From: Entoloma clypeatum
Taxonomy: Eukaryota; Basidiomycota; Agaricomycetes; Agaricales; Entolomataceae
DNA length: 64,000 nucleotides
NCBI GenBank assembly: GCA_963565915.1
Contig: OY751490.1
Span: 4,836,001-4,900,000, forward strand
Direction of reading: 5' to 3'
In this document: piece by piece, positions 32,062 to 43,300 of the stretch
Position numbering within the stretch: the first letter of the stretch is position 1
How the letters are laid out: every line of letters starts with the position of its first letter
Notes under the pieces: generated by a model
Seen by the model: the letters and a program-made list of their open reading frames with translations, nothing else
Told to the model about the DNA's origin: nothing
Database searches by the model: none
Program-made: the position numbers and the translations under genes

Positions 32062-33797
32062 CTAGAGACTAGTAGAAGCACTAGATCTACGATATGTATC
32101 GTCCGAGCGTATATACTGGTAAGTTTTCACCACTTTCCCTATATACTCCCAATCGTCGCTGCTGTAGCCTGGGAATGGCTTGATTTCTTCGAGATAGGGA
32201 AACAAACGATCGATATGTCGGGCTATCTCCAAGAGTCTCGCTCCATCCCGGGCCCGGGGCTCGGGAAGGCTGCAGACGTGAAGGTTACGCAAATGGTGCG
32301 AAAATATTTTGTGAGGAATAATGGGAGGCAGGGATTTGACGTCAAGACCTATACACAAGAACGATAAGTCAGGACATCGTTCCGCCAGAGCCCATAGCGC
32401 GTCTACGGTCACGGTACGCCGGGGCATTTCGTCAGTGCCAGAGATACAGTCAAGAGCGGAGAGTCGAAGCTCCCTAATTCCTGGACAGGTGGATGCAAGA
32501 TCGGAAAGTTCGTCGCACGTTGGCTTGAATCGACAATTGTTGAAGCTCATGCTCTCCAGCTTGGTCAAGGGTAGAAGATCTGTGAAAAGCCCCAGTGGAA
32601 GGAGGGGTCGCGTTGAGGTAGCAAGATCCATGCTTGCTTCCTCCAACGATACTTTGATGGACTTCAGAGTGAATTGCCAGCGCGAGCTCAGCGCCACAAA
32701 GCATCCCTTCCACCAATCGTACTGGGGATATTTTTGAACGCGTTTTGTCACGGATTGCCACTCATCCGTCGTGCGTATCCTGCCATTCATTCTTCTTGAC
32801 ACCGATACAAGTTCTTCACTTGTTATTTCCTGTTCAACCGTAAGGCAAACGGCCTCAATATCGACGTCTACAAGATGAGGAGTCTCGATAAGATCGAGAA
32901 CAGACTGAACCAGCGGAAAGGTTCCCTTGATTGTCAGGCTTTCAAGCCTCAGAAATCCAATATGCTCATCCGCCTCCGGGGGTACGTTCTTCAGGCGAAC
33001 AGAGAGGGTCTTCAAGAACTCAAGGGTTCCTATCTGCTTGAGCGTTTCCATTCCAATTGCGTCCAAGATGTCCAACGACCGCAAACCAGCGAAATGCACT
33101 AAGGGGGATAGGGATGAAGGCGACAACCCTCCACGAAGAATGATGTGTCGCATGGATGAGGATGAAGAGGACGACGCAAGAGTTGAGATGAAAGGAGAAA
33201 CGAGGTGGAGCTTATCGAGCTGTATCGCATGTATTTCGAGACGCGTGGCATCTGCAAAAACAAATAGTGGCCAATGCTGGAGAAGTGGAGATAAAGCGTT
33301 GACATAAAGATTCTTCAGCGCCGGGAACGGGTTCGGACGGAATTGCATGAGGGACATGTACGTGGATTGGGCGACACTGGGTACATCTCCCCTCGAGTCC
33401 ACTTTGAGAGTGAAGCTCCTCACTTTCTTCGCGTATATGTCGAACCGATCTCCATCAGAGGTGTCAAAAATACGACAGAACACCTGTTTGAATCATCGGG
33501 CTCAGAATTCGAAATACAGATCCCAGGACTCACATAGACGTTGTTCGTCAGCCTTGTCGGAGGCAACAGTTTCAGGAGGGGTACGAAGCTATCTAACGAC
33601 CTCCACATAACGTTCAATGCAGGGTCCTGGAACGCTTTGCAAGCAAGGGCGGCCGAGAGAAGGTGTACTTTTGCGGCGGGGTCATCCGTTGAATCAAAAC
33701 TTCCGAACACCTCTTCAAGCAAATAAGGATCACGGAAGACAAGGTCAAGGCTCTCGGCATGCCCTGCCTCCGAGTCCGATATGAGGGATGGTTCCAT
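32062..33797 (-). CDS. F-box-like protein with leucine-rich-repeat-like C-terminus
   Basis: Two exons on the minus strand, 33797-33534 and 33483-32062, are joined by a 50-nt GTGAGT...CAG intron in phase 0, giving 561 residues. The N-terminal segment (about 24-75; YLLEEVFGSFDS ... ALACKAFQDPALNVMWRSL) is the F-box-like motif of Agaricomycete F-box proteins, here without the preceding coiled coil of the gene at 15270. The rest has repeated LxxLxxLxI patterns (LKNLYVNALSPLL, LRSLDILDAI, LESLTIKGTF, IRELRLSALDCI), consistent with a leucine-rich substrate-binding solenoid. By family it would be a Skp1-binding adaptor of an SCF ubiquitin ligase. No lesion was seen. A Copia copy lies about 265 bp upstream of its start and may affect the promoter. 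Confidence 0.82.
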
Positions 33798-34061
33798 CGA
33801 TGGTGTTGGAATAATAGGTGCGTGGTGTCAAGGTTGATTGGCTTTACCTGAAAACGCCTCGCACTTGCTCGCAGCCTCGTGGTAAGCGTCCTGGAAGGAA
33901 TCCATTACAGACTTTTCCAGATAAGGAGTTTGTTTGCCCTTGATTGCGACCCCATCATGATTACGCCGCCATCTTGCCGGACATCCAGGAACGTCGCGGG
34001 GCTTCGCCACCTTCTCCAAGCCATGTCGATCCATACAAACAGGTGTGGAGGGGGAGCAGGC
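33798..34061. other. F-box upstream region up to the Copia insertion
   Basis: A 68-codon minus-strand frame (33828-34034) reads like a protein end (ARWRRNHDGVAIKG, then FQDAYHEAASKCEAF), but it has no recognised family. It could be the 3' end of something cut by Copia copy 3 at 34062. Confidence 0.3.
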
Positions 34062-34123
34062 TGTTGAAGTTCCACCTGGGCGCTAGCCGCAAGTGTACTG
34101 AAGCAACTGGCTACAGTGGAAGT
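34062..34123 (-). repeat. Terminal 62 bp of the 3' LTR of Copia copy 3
   Basis: It reads TGTTGAAGTTCCACCTGGGC, the inverse of an LTR 3' end. It stops at GAAGT, where copy 2 inserted, and continues at 39980 after the duplicated GAAGT. Confidence 0.92.
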
Positions 34124-34433
34124 TGTTGAAACTTTTCCCATCACGTAGATTAGATTAGATTAGATTACATCACGTGACCTTTACACATCTTCGCTTACAT
34201 ACTTGTTTGGTTGGTACAAACAGTAGTACGGTATATAAGACCAGGAAACTGTCAATATCAACAAGTTGTCTCTTGACTCTTAACCAGCTCCATCGCTCTT
34301 ACCAGCCTCAACCGCTCTCACCAGCCTCACCCCTCCAAACCATGTAAGTGGCTAGAACGGTTATGTAGAGTACTTCCACTGTAGCTGTGTTGCTCAGTAC
34401 ATCTGTGGCTAGCGCCCAGGTGGAACTTCAACA
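34124..34433 (+). repeat. 5' LTR of Copia copy 2
   Basis: 310 bp, TGTTGAAAC...GGAACTTCAACA. It contains a short (GATTA)n run, a CACGTG palindrome and a TATA box (GTATATAA, 34231-34238) that probably drives the genomic RNA. Confidence 0.95.
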
Positions 34434-34448
34434 GGTTATGGGCCCCGG
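34434..34448 (+). promoter_or_regulatory. Primer binding site for a half initiator tRNA-Met
   Basis: GGTTATGGGCCCCGG directly follows the LTR. Its complement CCGGGGCCCATAACC resembles the anticodon arm of initiator tRNA-Met (GGGCCCATAACC, with anticodon CAU) and not a tRNA 3' end. Drosophila copia and yeast Ty5 use this internal half-tRNA priming. The same site follows the 5' LTRs of copies 3 (45117-45131) and 4 (51357-51371). Confidence 0.82.
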
Positions 34449-34796
34449 ATAGCAGAGGGACTTGGGAAACGCTGGCAACAGCGAGTACCTGCCCACTCTA
34501 CCCTGGTTGGCAAAGAACCGATCGAAAGATCTAGGTTCTGAGTCTTACTTCTTCACATATGAACCTGGGAAACGTCATTACGACAAGTACCTGTCATGAG
34601 GCGTCCCTAAGGGGATTGACCTAGTACACTCCATGTGGAAACGTTGATCGCACCCTATACGTTTCTGACATATAAAGGGTTTTCCCGTGACCGCTATTCC
34701 TAAAGGGAATATGTCATAAGGAATCATTTAATTGTTTTCTTGAATCATATTCATAACACATCACTGATTGGGAACCCTTTCTTAGATTCATCTAAA

Positions 34797-37700
34797 ATGT
34801 CTACCTCTCGCTCCGCCCTCGACTCCATCGCCATCTTCGACGGCATCGACTACCAGAGTTGGGCCGAAAAAATGAAGTCATACCTTCTCCATCAAGGAGT
34901 CTGGCGCCTTGTATCCGGCGACATTGAGCGCCCCGACATCAAGGACTTTACGGTCACGGTCTCCACCCCTGCCTCAGCCACTTCGACATCTGCGACATCT
35001 GCGACTCAACCTCCGGCGGTCACTATCACTGTCGACCATCCCGCCTTCGCCAAGGAAAAGAAGGCCTGGATCAGAGACGACGACATGGCTCAGGGTTCCA
35101 TCCGTCTCAAAGTCTCCGAAGCAATCAGGAGGCACATCAAGGACGCCTCAACCTCAAAGGAAGCTTGGACGACGTTGAAAGACGCGTATTCGAAGGTCTC
35201 CCCCGCCACCATTTTTGGCGACTTCAAGGCTGCTGCCTCCTTCAAGCTCTCAGGTCGCGACCCCGTACCGGAAATCGAGCGCCTCGGATCACTCTTCGCT
35301 CGCCTCAGCGACGCGAAGTTCATCGTGCCCGATCTGATGCAGGCTATGATCCTGGCGAGTGCCATCCCTGACGCTTGGTCGTCTCTCTCCACCGCCCTCT
35401 TCCAGGTCTACGACGCCGATGACTTCACATGGCAGGCCGTTGCCGACAGCATCGTATCGGAGTACAGGCGCAAGTATGCGATTGGGTCTACTCGGGCGTC
35501 CAACGAGCAGGCCCGGAAAATTTCCGGGACTAAGCGAAAGGGGCAAGACCCCAAATGGGAAAAGCAGCAAAAGCCGAGTACCTCGCAAAACAATGCTGAC
35601 GAGCAGCCTAACTCGACCGACCCGAGTACCGCTTCTGAAAAGAAGAAGGGAAAGGGACGCTGGCGCAACCAGAAGAAACGCGCCAACAACGCGGACAACG
35701 AGTCCGACCAAGCCGAGGAGATGGTCGAGTTCATCGCACCAGCTATTGAGCACATCCCTCGTCGTCCTGCTCCTTGTCCCCTTCCTCCTCGTCAACATGC
35801 CCCTTGCCCTCTCCCTCCTCATCATGCACCGTCTTTCACCACCGTAACTGGTCGCGGAAAGACTTCCTTTACTGCACAGCCTGAGTCAGAAAGGATGCAG
35901 TCACTACTGCAGCGGATGAACCCGCCTCCGTCACAGTACACTGGACAGACTCCTAGGATGTCGTCTGCGTGGAAAAAGAACGAAAGGGTTAGGAAACTTG
36001 CCCGAGAAATCGGTGCCCGACCTTCTGGGTCAAACCTTCGTATCCTAGATACCATCATTCCTGACATCGACGAAAGGCCGGCTAAACAGCGTCGCGTAGC
36101 CTCGTCGATAGAAGAGTCGCTGAAAATGATGGACATCGACCAGGAACGGATGGGGCCGGATGTGTTTGAAGACGAGATTGAACTTGACGGTTCGTCAGAA
36201 CTCTTTCTCAAACCTTACCAATTGCGGAATGCTAATAATATCTCTCAACAGACGTATGATATATTAGCCAGTACCAGTACAGAGTGCGTAGATCACATTA
36301 GCAGTGATCTACATAAAAAATATATTAAACATTTCGCCTCTTGTACACATTGTAAGGAGAAAGAACGCGCACAATGGATATTAGATTCCGGCGCTTCTCT
36401 ACACTTTACGCATGAGTTCAAAGACTTCGCATACTACAGACCTCTTACGGTCAAGCGATTCGTTCAAACTGCTGCTAAAGGAAAGAAACTGGAAATACTC
36501 GGAGTTGGGGCCGTTCCAGTACGGCACACCCTAAACGGGGAAACTAAAACCCATCTTCTCAGACCGGTATTCTACATCCCGGACATGGACACACGCCTAT
36601 TGTCCTTAGGCGTCTTCCTTAACCATGGTTACAAAGTAGACGGGACTCGTGGAGAAATCAACATCTCCAAAGGGCTGAACAAAATCCAGTTTTCGCCTCA
36701 CATCCTTGGTCAAACCATTTACTGGTTAGACACTGAAATACGCCAAGACCAAATCCACGCGATCTCTAGCGAAATCACTGTCGAAACCTGGCACAAACGC
36801 CTTGGCCACCCAAATGACCAGGCACTCCGAAAGATTCCCACCAGTACCAAAGGGGTACCTGGAACACTAGTACGTGAGAAATCACAGGAAAGTTGCACAG
36901 GCTGCCTCAAAGGGAAAATGCCGAATCAATCATATCCCAATTCGATGACAAGGGCAACAAAAACCTTTGATCTGATCCATTCTGATCTCAAACAGATATC
37001 CACTGCATCATACCACAAATATAAATATTTCCTTACGTTTTTGGACGACTTTTCATCCCACGTCTGGGTTGTCTTGCTTAGGAAGAAGTCAGATGCCGTC
37101 ACGGCACTACGACAATTCCTTGCGATGATCCAGAATCAATTCGCCGCCACCCCTAAGAAATGGCGAGTTGATGGAGGTGGAGAGTTCGACGAATACAAGG
37201 ATGTACTTGCCGATCATGGAATCCTCATTGACGTCACGCTCCCATATCAGCACCAGCAGAATGGTAGAGCAGAACGGATAAATCGAACTTTATGGGAGAA
37301 ATCTCAGGCCTTGCGCTTCGACGCGTGCTTACCCCCTATGTGGTGGGAATTCTGTTTGGAACATGCAGCATTCCTTTACAACAGAACGCCCATGCAGCGT
37401 CTTGAATGGAATACCCCTTACTTCAGGGTAACCAATGAGATTCCTGATATGTCAAGCATCAGAGTCTTCGGATGTCAGGCATATGTGTATATCCCAAAGG
37501 AAAAACGTAAAAATTCCCTGGAGTCTAGATCGCGATTGATGATTTATCTCGGATCAAAACCAGGAGTCAAAGGATACCGTTTTATGGATCCTGAGACTAA
37601 CACGATTTTCATGGGTGGGAAAGCTATCTTTGATGAAAGCAAGTACCCTAGATGCCACATCGACCCTTTGCCAGAAAACCATCCAGAAATGGAAAACCCA

Positions 37701-39596
37701 GAACCGGCTGATGAGTTTGAGGACCTCATTCCCGGAAATGATGACAATGACAGTCATAACGAAACACCTCACGACCCAGTTCCCATTGAACAGAATCACC
37801 CTGAATCAGACGATGATTTGCCGTCTAATGAGCCCGACGATGAACCGCGAGTACCCACTCCGGAACCCGAACAAGTACCAGATCGACCGATCAGGGAACG
37901 ACAAGTTCGCAGAATGCCAGACAGCATCTATGGGGAAGACACCCCTGCTTCTGATCTTGAAAAAATAGATCGAAGACGTAGATTGGGCGGTCAAACGGCA
38001 TGGATGAACGATCTCCTGATGGAGGCAATCTCCATCCAAGTAGGCATCATCGAAATGTCACACAAAGACATATACTCTCTTCCAAACAAAGAAGATTGGT
38101 ATGTGGCAGAACGAAAAGAGCTAGACATGCTCAAAAGCCGTGGGGTGATCACGGAGTTAGTACCCCTACCAACAGGGAGGAAAGCACTAAGGAACAAATG
38201 GGTTTACAACGAAAAATCCGACGGCCGTCTGAAAGCGCGCCTGGTTGCAAAAGGCTTCTCACAGGTAGAAGGGATCGATTTCGATCAGATCTTCTCACCA
38301 GTAGTGAGGTACGAGACCGTCCGATTGATTTTGGCATTGACAGCCCTTGAAGGGTGGTTCATGACATTCTTGGACGTCTCATCAGCCTTCCTCTATGGAA
38401 GACTCCGTGAGGTAATTTACATGCGACAGCCTGAGGGCTACATCGTAAAAGGGAAAGAAAACTTCGTGTACCAACTATACAAAGCCCTATACGGACTCAA
38501 GCAGGCCGCATTAGCCTGGTGGAGAGAACTCGATTCCTCCATGAAAAAGCTCGGCTTTGTCCGGCTACACTCCGATGCGGGAGTTTTTATTCACACAAGT
38601 ACCAAAGGGGAAATTGTGATCGCCGTCATTTATGTCGATGACTCTGCTTTTCTCGGCACAAACCGAGAGTACACGCTAGAGAAGAAAAAGGCTTTCATGA
38701 CAACATGGGAATGTAGGGACCTAGGTCACCTGGTGCCCGATGGGGAACCAAAGGAATTTCTCTCAATCCAAATAAGGCAACGTGGGAAGAAGATCTTCAT
38801 TGATCAAGTACCTTACCTTGAGAAAATTCTCGCACGTATGGGGATGAGCGAATCCAATGCCACCCATACCCCACTCCCGACAGGCTACAAACCCATGAAG
38901 TCTGAGGATGAACCCAATGCGGAACTCAGATCCAAGTACCAATCCGTCATCGGGTCACTATTGTACTTAATGATCGGGACAAGACCCGACATTTGTTTCG
39001 CCGTGATCAAAATGTCCCAATTTTCCGCAAACCCTACCAAACGCCATTTAGAAGTGGCTAGGGATGTTTGCAGGTATTTGAAGGCAACAAAAGATTACGC
39101 GATCATGTACGATGGCGATTCTGGGAAAGGAATCTACGCATTTACAGACTCCGATTGGGCATCAGATGAAAACACCAGGAAATCCACTACTGGTTACTTC
39201 ATATCACTGGCGTCTGGAGCAGTAACATGGGTTTCATCAGCACAGAAAACCATTGCCCTCTCTTCCACGGAAGCAGAATACATGGCGCTATCAGATTGCA
39301 GTCGCGCAGTGACATGGCTTAGAAGCATGCTTGCCGAACTTGGGATGCAGATCGGATCAGTCCCGATCTATGGAGATAACAATGGCTCCGTCTTTATCGC
39401 ATCCAACCCTGTAACTGAAAAGCGGTCCAAGCACATCGACGTGCGATTTCACTTTGTCAGAGAAAAAGTATCCGAAGGCATTATTACGGTTGAATTCATC
39501 GAAGGAGTGAATAACCCTGCAGACCTTTTAACTAAGAATCTGGGGAAAATCCTCTTCAACAAGTTTATCCCGTACTTTGGGTTACTTAAAAACTAG
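34797..39596 (+). CDS. Copia Gag-Pol polyprotein (copy 2), apparently intact
   Basis: 1,599 residues from the ATG at 34797 (MSTSRSALDS); the frame is open upstream but without an ATG. Order: Gag with a retrotran_gag/UBN2-like region (about 1-230), a Lys/Arg-rich segment instead of a CCHC knuckle (about 230-310), aspartic protease (DSGAS, D530), GAG-pre-integrase (TWHKRLGHP), integrase core (HSD, VDGGGE and GRAE, spaced D-x33-E), RVT_2 reverse transcriptase (YVDD, about 1279-1282), and RNase H (DSDWAS, SSTEAEYMA, YGDNNGS). It would assemble particles, copy the RNA to DNA and integrate it. Gag and Pol share one frame with no shift site, so the ratio must be set otherwise. The LTR promoter drives it. 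Confidence 0.95.
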   Translation: MSTSRSALDSIAIFDGIDYQSWAEKMKSYLLHQGVWRLVSGDIERPDIKDFTVTVSTPASATSTSATSATQPPAVTITVDHPAFAKEKKAWIRDDDMAQGSIRLKVSEAIRRHIKDASTSKEAWTTLKDAYSKVSPATIFGDFKAAASFKLSGRDPVPEIERLGSLFARLSDAKFIVPDLMQAMILASAIPDAWSSLSTALFQVYDADDFTWQAVADSIVSEYRRKYAIGSTRASNEQARKISGTKRKGQDPKWEKQQKPSTSQNNADEQPNSTDPSTASEKKKGKGRWRNQKKRANNADNESDQAEEMVEFIAPAIEHIPRRPAPCPLPPRQHAPCPLPPHHAPSFTTVTGRGKTSFTAQPESERMQSLLQRMNPPPSQYTGQTPRMSSAWKKNERVRKLAREIGARPSGSNLRILDTIIPDIDERPAKQRRVASSIEESLKMMDIDQERMGPDVFEDEIELDGSSELFLKPYQLRNANNISQQTYDILASTSTECVDHISSDLHKKYIKHFASCTHCKEKERAQWILDSGASLHFTHEFKDFAYYRPLTVKRFVQTAAKGKKLEILGVGAVPVRHTLNGETKTHLLRPVFYIPDMDTRLLSLGVFLNHGYKVDGTRGEINISKGLNKIQFSPHILGQTIYWLDTEIRQDQIHAISSEITVETWHKRLGHPNDQALRKIPTSTKGVPGTLVREKSQESCTGCLKGKMPNQSYPNSMTRATKTFDLIHSDLKQISTASYHKYKYFLTFLDDFSSHVWVVLLRKKSDAVTALRQFLAMIQNQFAATPKKWRVDGGGEFDEYKDVLADHGILIDVTLPYQHQQNGRAERINRTLWEKSQALRFDACLPPMWWEFCLEHAAFLYNRTPMQRLEWNTPYFRVTNEIPDMSSIRVFGCQAYVYIPKEKRKNSLESRSRLMIYLGSKPGVKGYRFMDPETNTIFMGGKAIFDESKYPRCHIDPLPENHPEMENPEPADEFEDLIPGNDDNDSHNETPHDPVPIEQNHPESDDDLPSNEPDDEPRVPTPEPEQVPDRPIRERQVRRMPDSIYGEDTPASDLEKIDRRRRLGGQTAWMNDLLMEAISIQVGIIEMSHKDIYSLPNKEDWYVAERKELDMLKSRGVITELVPLPTGRKALRNKWVYNEKSDGRLKARLVAKGFSQVEGIDFDQIFSPVVRYETVRLILALTALEGWFMTFLDVSSAFLYGRLREVIYMRQPEGYIVKGKENFVYQLYKALYGLKQAALAWWRELDSSMKKLGFVRLHSDAGVFIHTSTKGEIVIAVIYVDDSAFLGTNREYTLEKKKAFMTTWECRDLGHLVPDGEPKEFLSIQIRQRGKKIFIDQVPYLEKILARMGMSESNATHTPLPTGYKPMKSEDEPNAELRSKYQSVIGSLLYLMIGTRPDICFAVIKMSQFSANPTKRHLEVARDVCRYLKATKDYAIMYDGDSGKGIYAFTDSDWASDENTRKSTTGYFISLASGAVTWVSSAQKTIALSSTEAEYMALSDCSRAVTWLRSMLAELGMQIGSVPIYGDNNGSVFIASNPVTEKRSKHIDVRFHFVREKVSEGIITVEFIEGVNNPADLLTKNLGKILFNKFIPYFGLLKN

Positions 39597-39664
39597 ACGA
39601 AGAAAGAGTACCTATATGGGAAAAAGTAAGATGTATTTAGAAGTATGTACTAAATATGGGGGGG

Positions 39665-39974
39665 TGTTGAAACTTTTCCCATCACGTAGATTAGATTAGA
39701 TTAGATTACATCACGTGACCTTTACACATCTTCGCTTACATACTTGTTTGGTTGGTACAAACAGTAGTACGGTATATAAGACCAGGAAACTGTCAATATC
39801 AACAAGTTGTCTCTTGACTCTTAACCAGCTCCATCGCTCTTACCAGCCTCAACCGCTCTCACCAGCCTCACCCCTCCAAACCATGTAAGTGGCTAGAACG
39901 GTTATGTAGAGTACTTCCACTGTAGCTGTGTTGCTCAGTACATCTGTGGCTAGCGCCCAGGTGGAACTTCAACA
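39665..39974 (+). repeat. 3' LTR of Copia copy 2
   Basis: 310 bp, apparently identical to 34124-34433. It is preceded by the polypurine tract ending GGGGGGG at 39664 and followed by the GAAGT target duplicate. Confidence 0.95.
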
Positions 39975-39979
39975 GAAGT

Positions 39980-40227
39980 ACTCTACGATACCGTTCTGAC
40001 CACTTACATAGATTGGAGAGGGTGAGGCTGGTGAGAGCGGTTGAGGCTGGTAAGAGCGATGGAGGCGGTTAAGAGTCAAGAGACAACTTGTTGATATTGA
40101 CAGTTTCCTGGTCTTATATACCGTACTACTGTTTGTACCAACCAAACAAGTATGTAATGAAGATATGTAAAAGTCACGTGATGTAATGTAATGTAATCTA
40201 ATCTACGTGATGGGAAAAGTTTCAACA
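39980..40227 (-). repeat. Remaining 248 bp of the 3' LTR of Copia copy 3
   Basis: It continues the split LTR from 34123 and ends ...AAAGTTTCAACA at 40227, followed by the inverted polypurine tract (CCCCCCC). The rest of the element follows on the minus strand. Confidence 0.93.
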
Positions 40228-40302
40228 CCCCCCCATATTTAGTACATACTTCTAAATACATCTTACTTTTTCCCACATATATATATAGGTACTCTGTTTC
40301 GC

Positions 40303-43300
40303 CTAGTTCTTTATCAATCCGAAGTACGGGAAAGAGGATTTTCCCCAGATTCTTAGTTAAAAGGTCTGCAGGGTTGTTCACTCCTTCAATGAATTCGACC
40401 GTAATTATCCCTTCGGAGACTTTTTCTCTGACGAAGTGGAATCGCACGTCAATGTGCTTGGATCGCTTCTCAGTTACAGGGTTGGATGCGATAAAGACGG
40501 AGCCGTTGTTATCTCTGTAGATCGGTACTGATCTGATCTGCATTCCAAGTTCGGCAAGCATGCTTCTCAGCCATGTTGCTGCACGACTGCAATCTGATAA
40601 CACCATATATTCTGCTTCTGTGGAAGAGAGGGCGATGGTCTTTTGCGCCGATGATACCCATGTCACTGCTCCAGATGCCAGTGATATGAAGAAGCCAGTG
40701 GTAGACCTCCTCGTGTTTTCATCTGACGCCCAGTCGGAGTCTGTGAATGCATAGATTCCTTTCCCTGAGTCGCCATCATACATGATTGCGTAATTTTTTG
40801 TCGCCTTCAGGTACCTGCAAATATCCCTAGCCACTTCTAAATGGCGTTTGGTGGGATTTGCGGAAAACTGCGACATTTTAATCACAGCAAAACAGATGTC
40901 TGGCCTTGTTCCAATCATCAGATATAGAAGTGATCCGATGACGGATTGGTACTTTGATCGAAGTTCTGCATTGGGTTCATCTTCGGACATCATGGGTTTG
41001 TAGCCCGTAGGAAGTGGGGTATGGGTGGCGTTAGATTCGCTCATCCCCATTCGTGCAAGAATTTTCTCAAGGTAAGGTACTTGATCAATGAAGATCCTCT
41101 TCCCACGTTGCCTTATTTGGATTGAGAGAAATTCCTTTGGTTCCCCATCAGGCACTAGGTGACCTAGGTCCCTACATTCCCATGTTGCCATGAAGGCCTT
41201 CTTCTTCTCTAGCGTGTATTCCCGGTTTGTGCCGAGAAAAGCAGAGTCATCGACATAAATGACGGCGATTACGATTTCCCCTTCGGTACTTGTGTGAATG
41301 AAAACTCCCGCATCGGAGTGAAGCCGGACAAAGCCGAGCTTTTTCATGGAGGAATCAAGTTCCCTCCACCAGGCTAATGCGGCCTGCTTAAGTCCATATA
41401 GAGCTTTGAATAGTTGGTACACGAGGTGTTCTTTCCCTTTTACTATGTAGCCCTCAGGCTGTCGCATGTAAATGACTTCATGGAGCGTTCCATAGAGGAA
41501 GGCTGATGAGACGTCCAACAGTGTCATGAACCACCCTTCAAGGGCTGTCAATGCCAGTATTAGTCGGACGGTTTCATATCTTACGACTGGTGAGAAGATC
41601 TGATCAAAGTCGATCCCTTCCACCTGCGAGAAGCCTTTTGCAACAAGGCGCGCTTTCAGACGCCCATCGGATTTTTTGTTGTAAACCCATTTGTTCCTTA
41701 GAGCTTTCCTCCCTTCAGGCAGGGGTACTAGCTCCGTGATCACCCCGCGGCGTTTGAGCATATCTAGCTCTTTTCGTTCAGCCGCATACCAGTCTTCTTT
41801 ATTTGGAAGAGGGTATATGTCTTTGTGGGACATTTCAACGATGCCAACTTGGACTGATATTGCCTCCATCAGGAGGTCATTCATCCATGCCGTTTGACCG
41901 CCCAATCTCCGTCTTCGATCTAATTTTTCAAGATCAGACGCTGGAGTGTCTTCCCCATAGATGCTTCCTGGCATCTTCCGAACTCGTCGTTCCCTGATCG
42001 GTCGATCTGGTACTTGCTCGGGTTCCGGAGTGGGTACTCGTGGTTTGTCATCAGGCTCACTGGCAGGCAGTTCATTGTCTGATTCGGGTTGATCCTGTTC
42101 AATGGGAACTGGGTCATGAGGTATTTCGTTGTGACTATCGTCGTCATTGCTGCCGGGGATGAGATCCTCAAACTCATCAGCCGGCTCTGGGTTTTCCATT
42201 TCTGGATGGTTTTCTGGCAAAGGGTCGATGTGGCATCTAGGGTACTTGCTTTCATCAAAGATAGCTTTCCCGCCCATGAAAATCGTGTTGGTCTCAGGAT
42301 CCATGAAGCGGTATCCTTTGACCCCTGGTTTTGATCCAAGATAAATCATCAATCGAGATCTTGACTCCAGGGAGTTTCTGCGTTTTTCTTTTGGGATATA
42401 TACGTATGCTTGGCATCCGAAGACTCTGACGCTGGACATGTCGGGGATCTCATTGGTCACCCTGAAATAAGGGGTTTTCCATTCAAGGCGCCGCATGGGG
42501 GTTCTGTTGTATAGAAATGCTGCATGTTCCAAACAGAATTCCCACCACATCGGCGGTAGACATGCGTCGAAACGCAATGCCTGAGATTTTTCCCACAGAG
42601 TTCAATTTATCCGTTCTGCTCTACCATTCTGCTGGTGCTGATATGGGAGTGTGACGTCGATCAGAATTCCATGATCGGCAAGTACATCCTTGTATTCATC
42701 AAATTCTCCACCTCCATCAACCCGCCATTTTTTAGTGGTGGCGGCGAATTGATTCTGGATCATCGCAAGGAATTGTTTCAGCGCCGTGATGGCGCCTGAC
42801 TTTTTCCTAAGCAAGACAACCCAGACATGGGAAGAAAAATCATCCAAAAAGGTAAGGAAATATTTGTACTTGTGGTACGATGCCGTGGATATCTGCTTCA
42901 AGTCCGAATGGATCAAATCAAAAGGTTTGACAGCCCTTGTCATCGAGTTAGGGTAAGACTGATTCGGCATTTTCCCTTTTAGACACCCCGTGCAGCTTTC
43001 CTGTGATTTCTCACGTACTAACATTTTGGGTACTCCTTTGGTACTGGTGGGAATCTTATTGAGCGCCTGGTCATTTGGGTGGCCAAGGCGTTTGTGCCAG
43101 GTTTCGACAGTGATTTCGCTAGAGATCGCGTGGATTTGGTCTTGGCGTATTTCAGTGTCTAACCAATAGATGGTTTGTCCGAGAATGTGAGGTGAGAACT
43201 GTATTTTGTTCTGGCCTTTGGAGATGTTGATTTCTCCACGCATTCCGTCTACTTTGTAACCGTGATTAAGGAAGACGCCTAGGGACAATAGGCGTGTGTC

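Larger units (their letters stand above)
34124..39974 (+). mobile_element. Complete Ty1/Copia retrotransposon, copy 2, nested in the LTR of copy 3
   Basis: 5,851 bp, flanked by a 5-bp target duplication GAAGT (34119-34123 and 39975-39979). The two 310-bp LTRs (34124-34433 and 39665-39974) look identical and the Gag-Pol frame is uninterrupted, so this is the youngest Copia insertion here and may be active. Structure: LTR, half-tRNA primer site, leader, single Gag-Pol frame, polypurine tract, LTR. It belongs to subfamily A with copy 1. Confidence 0.96.
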
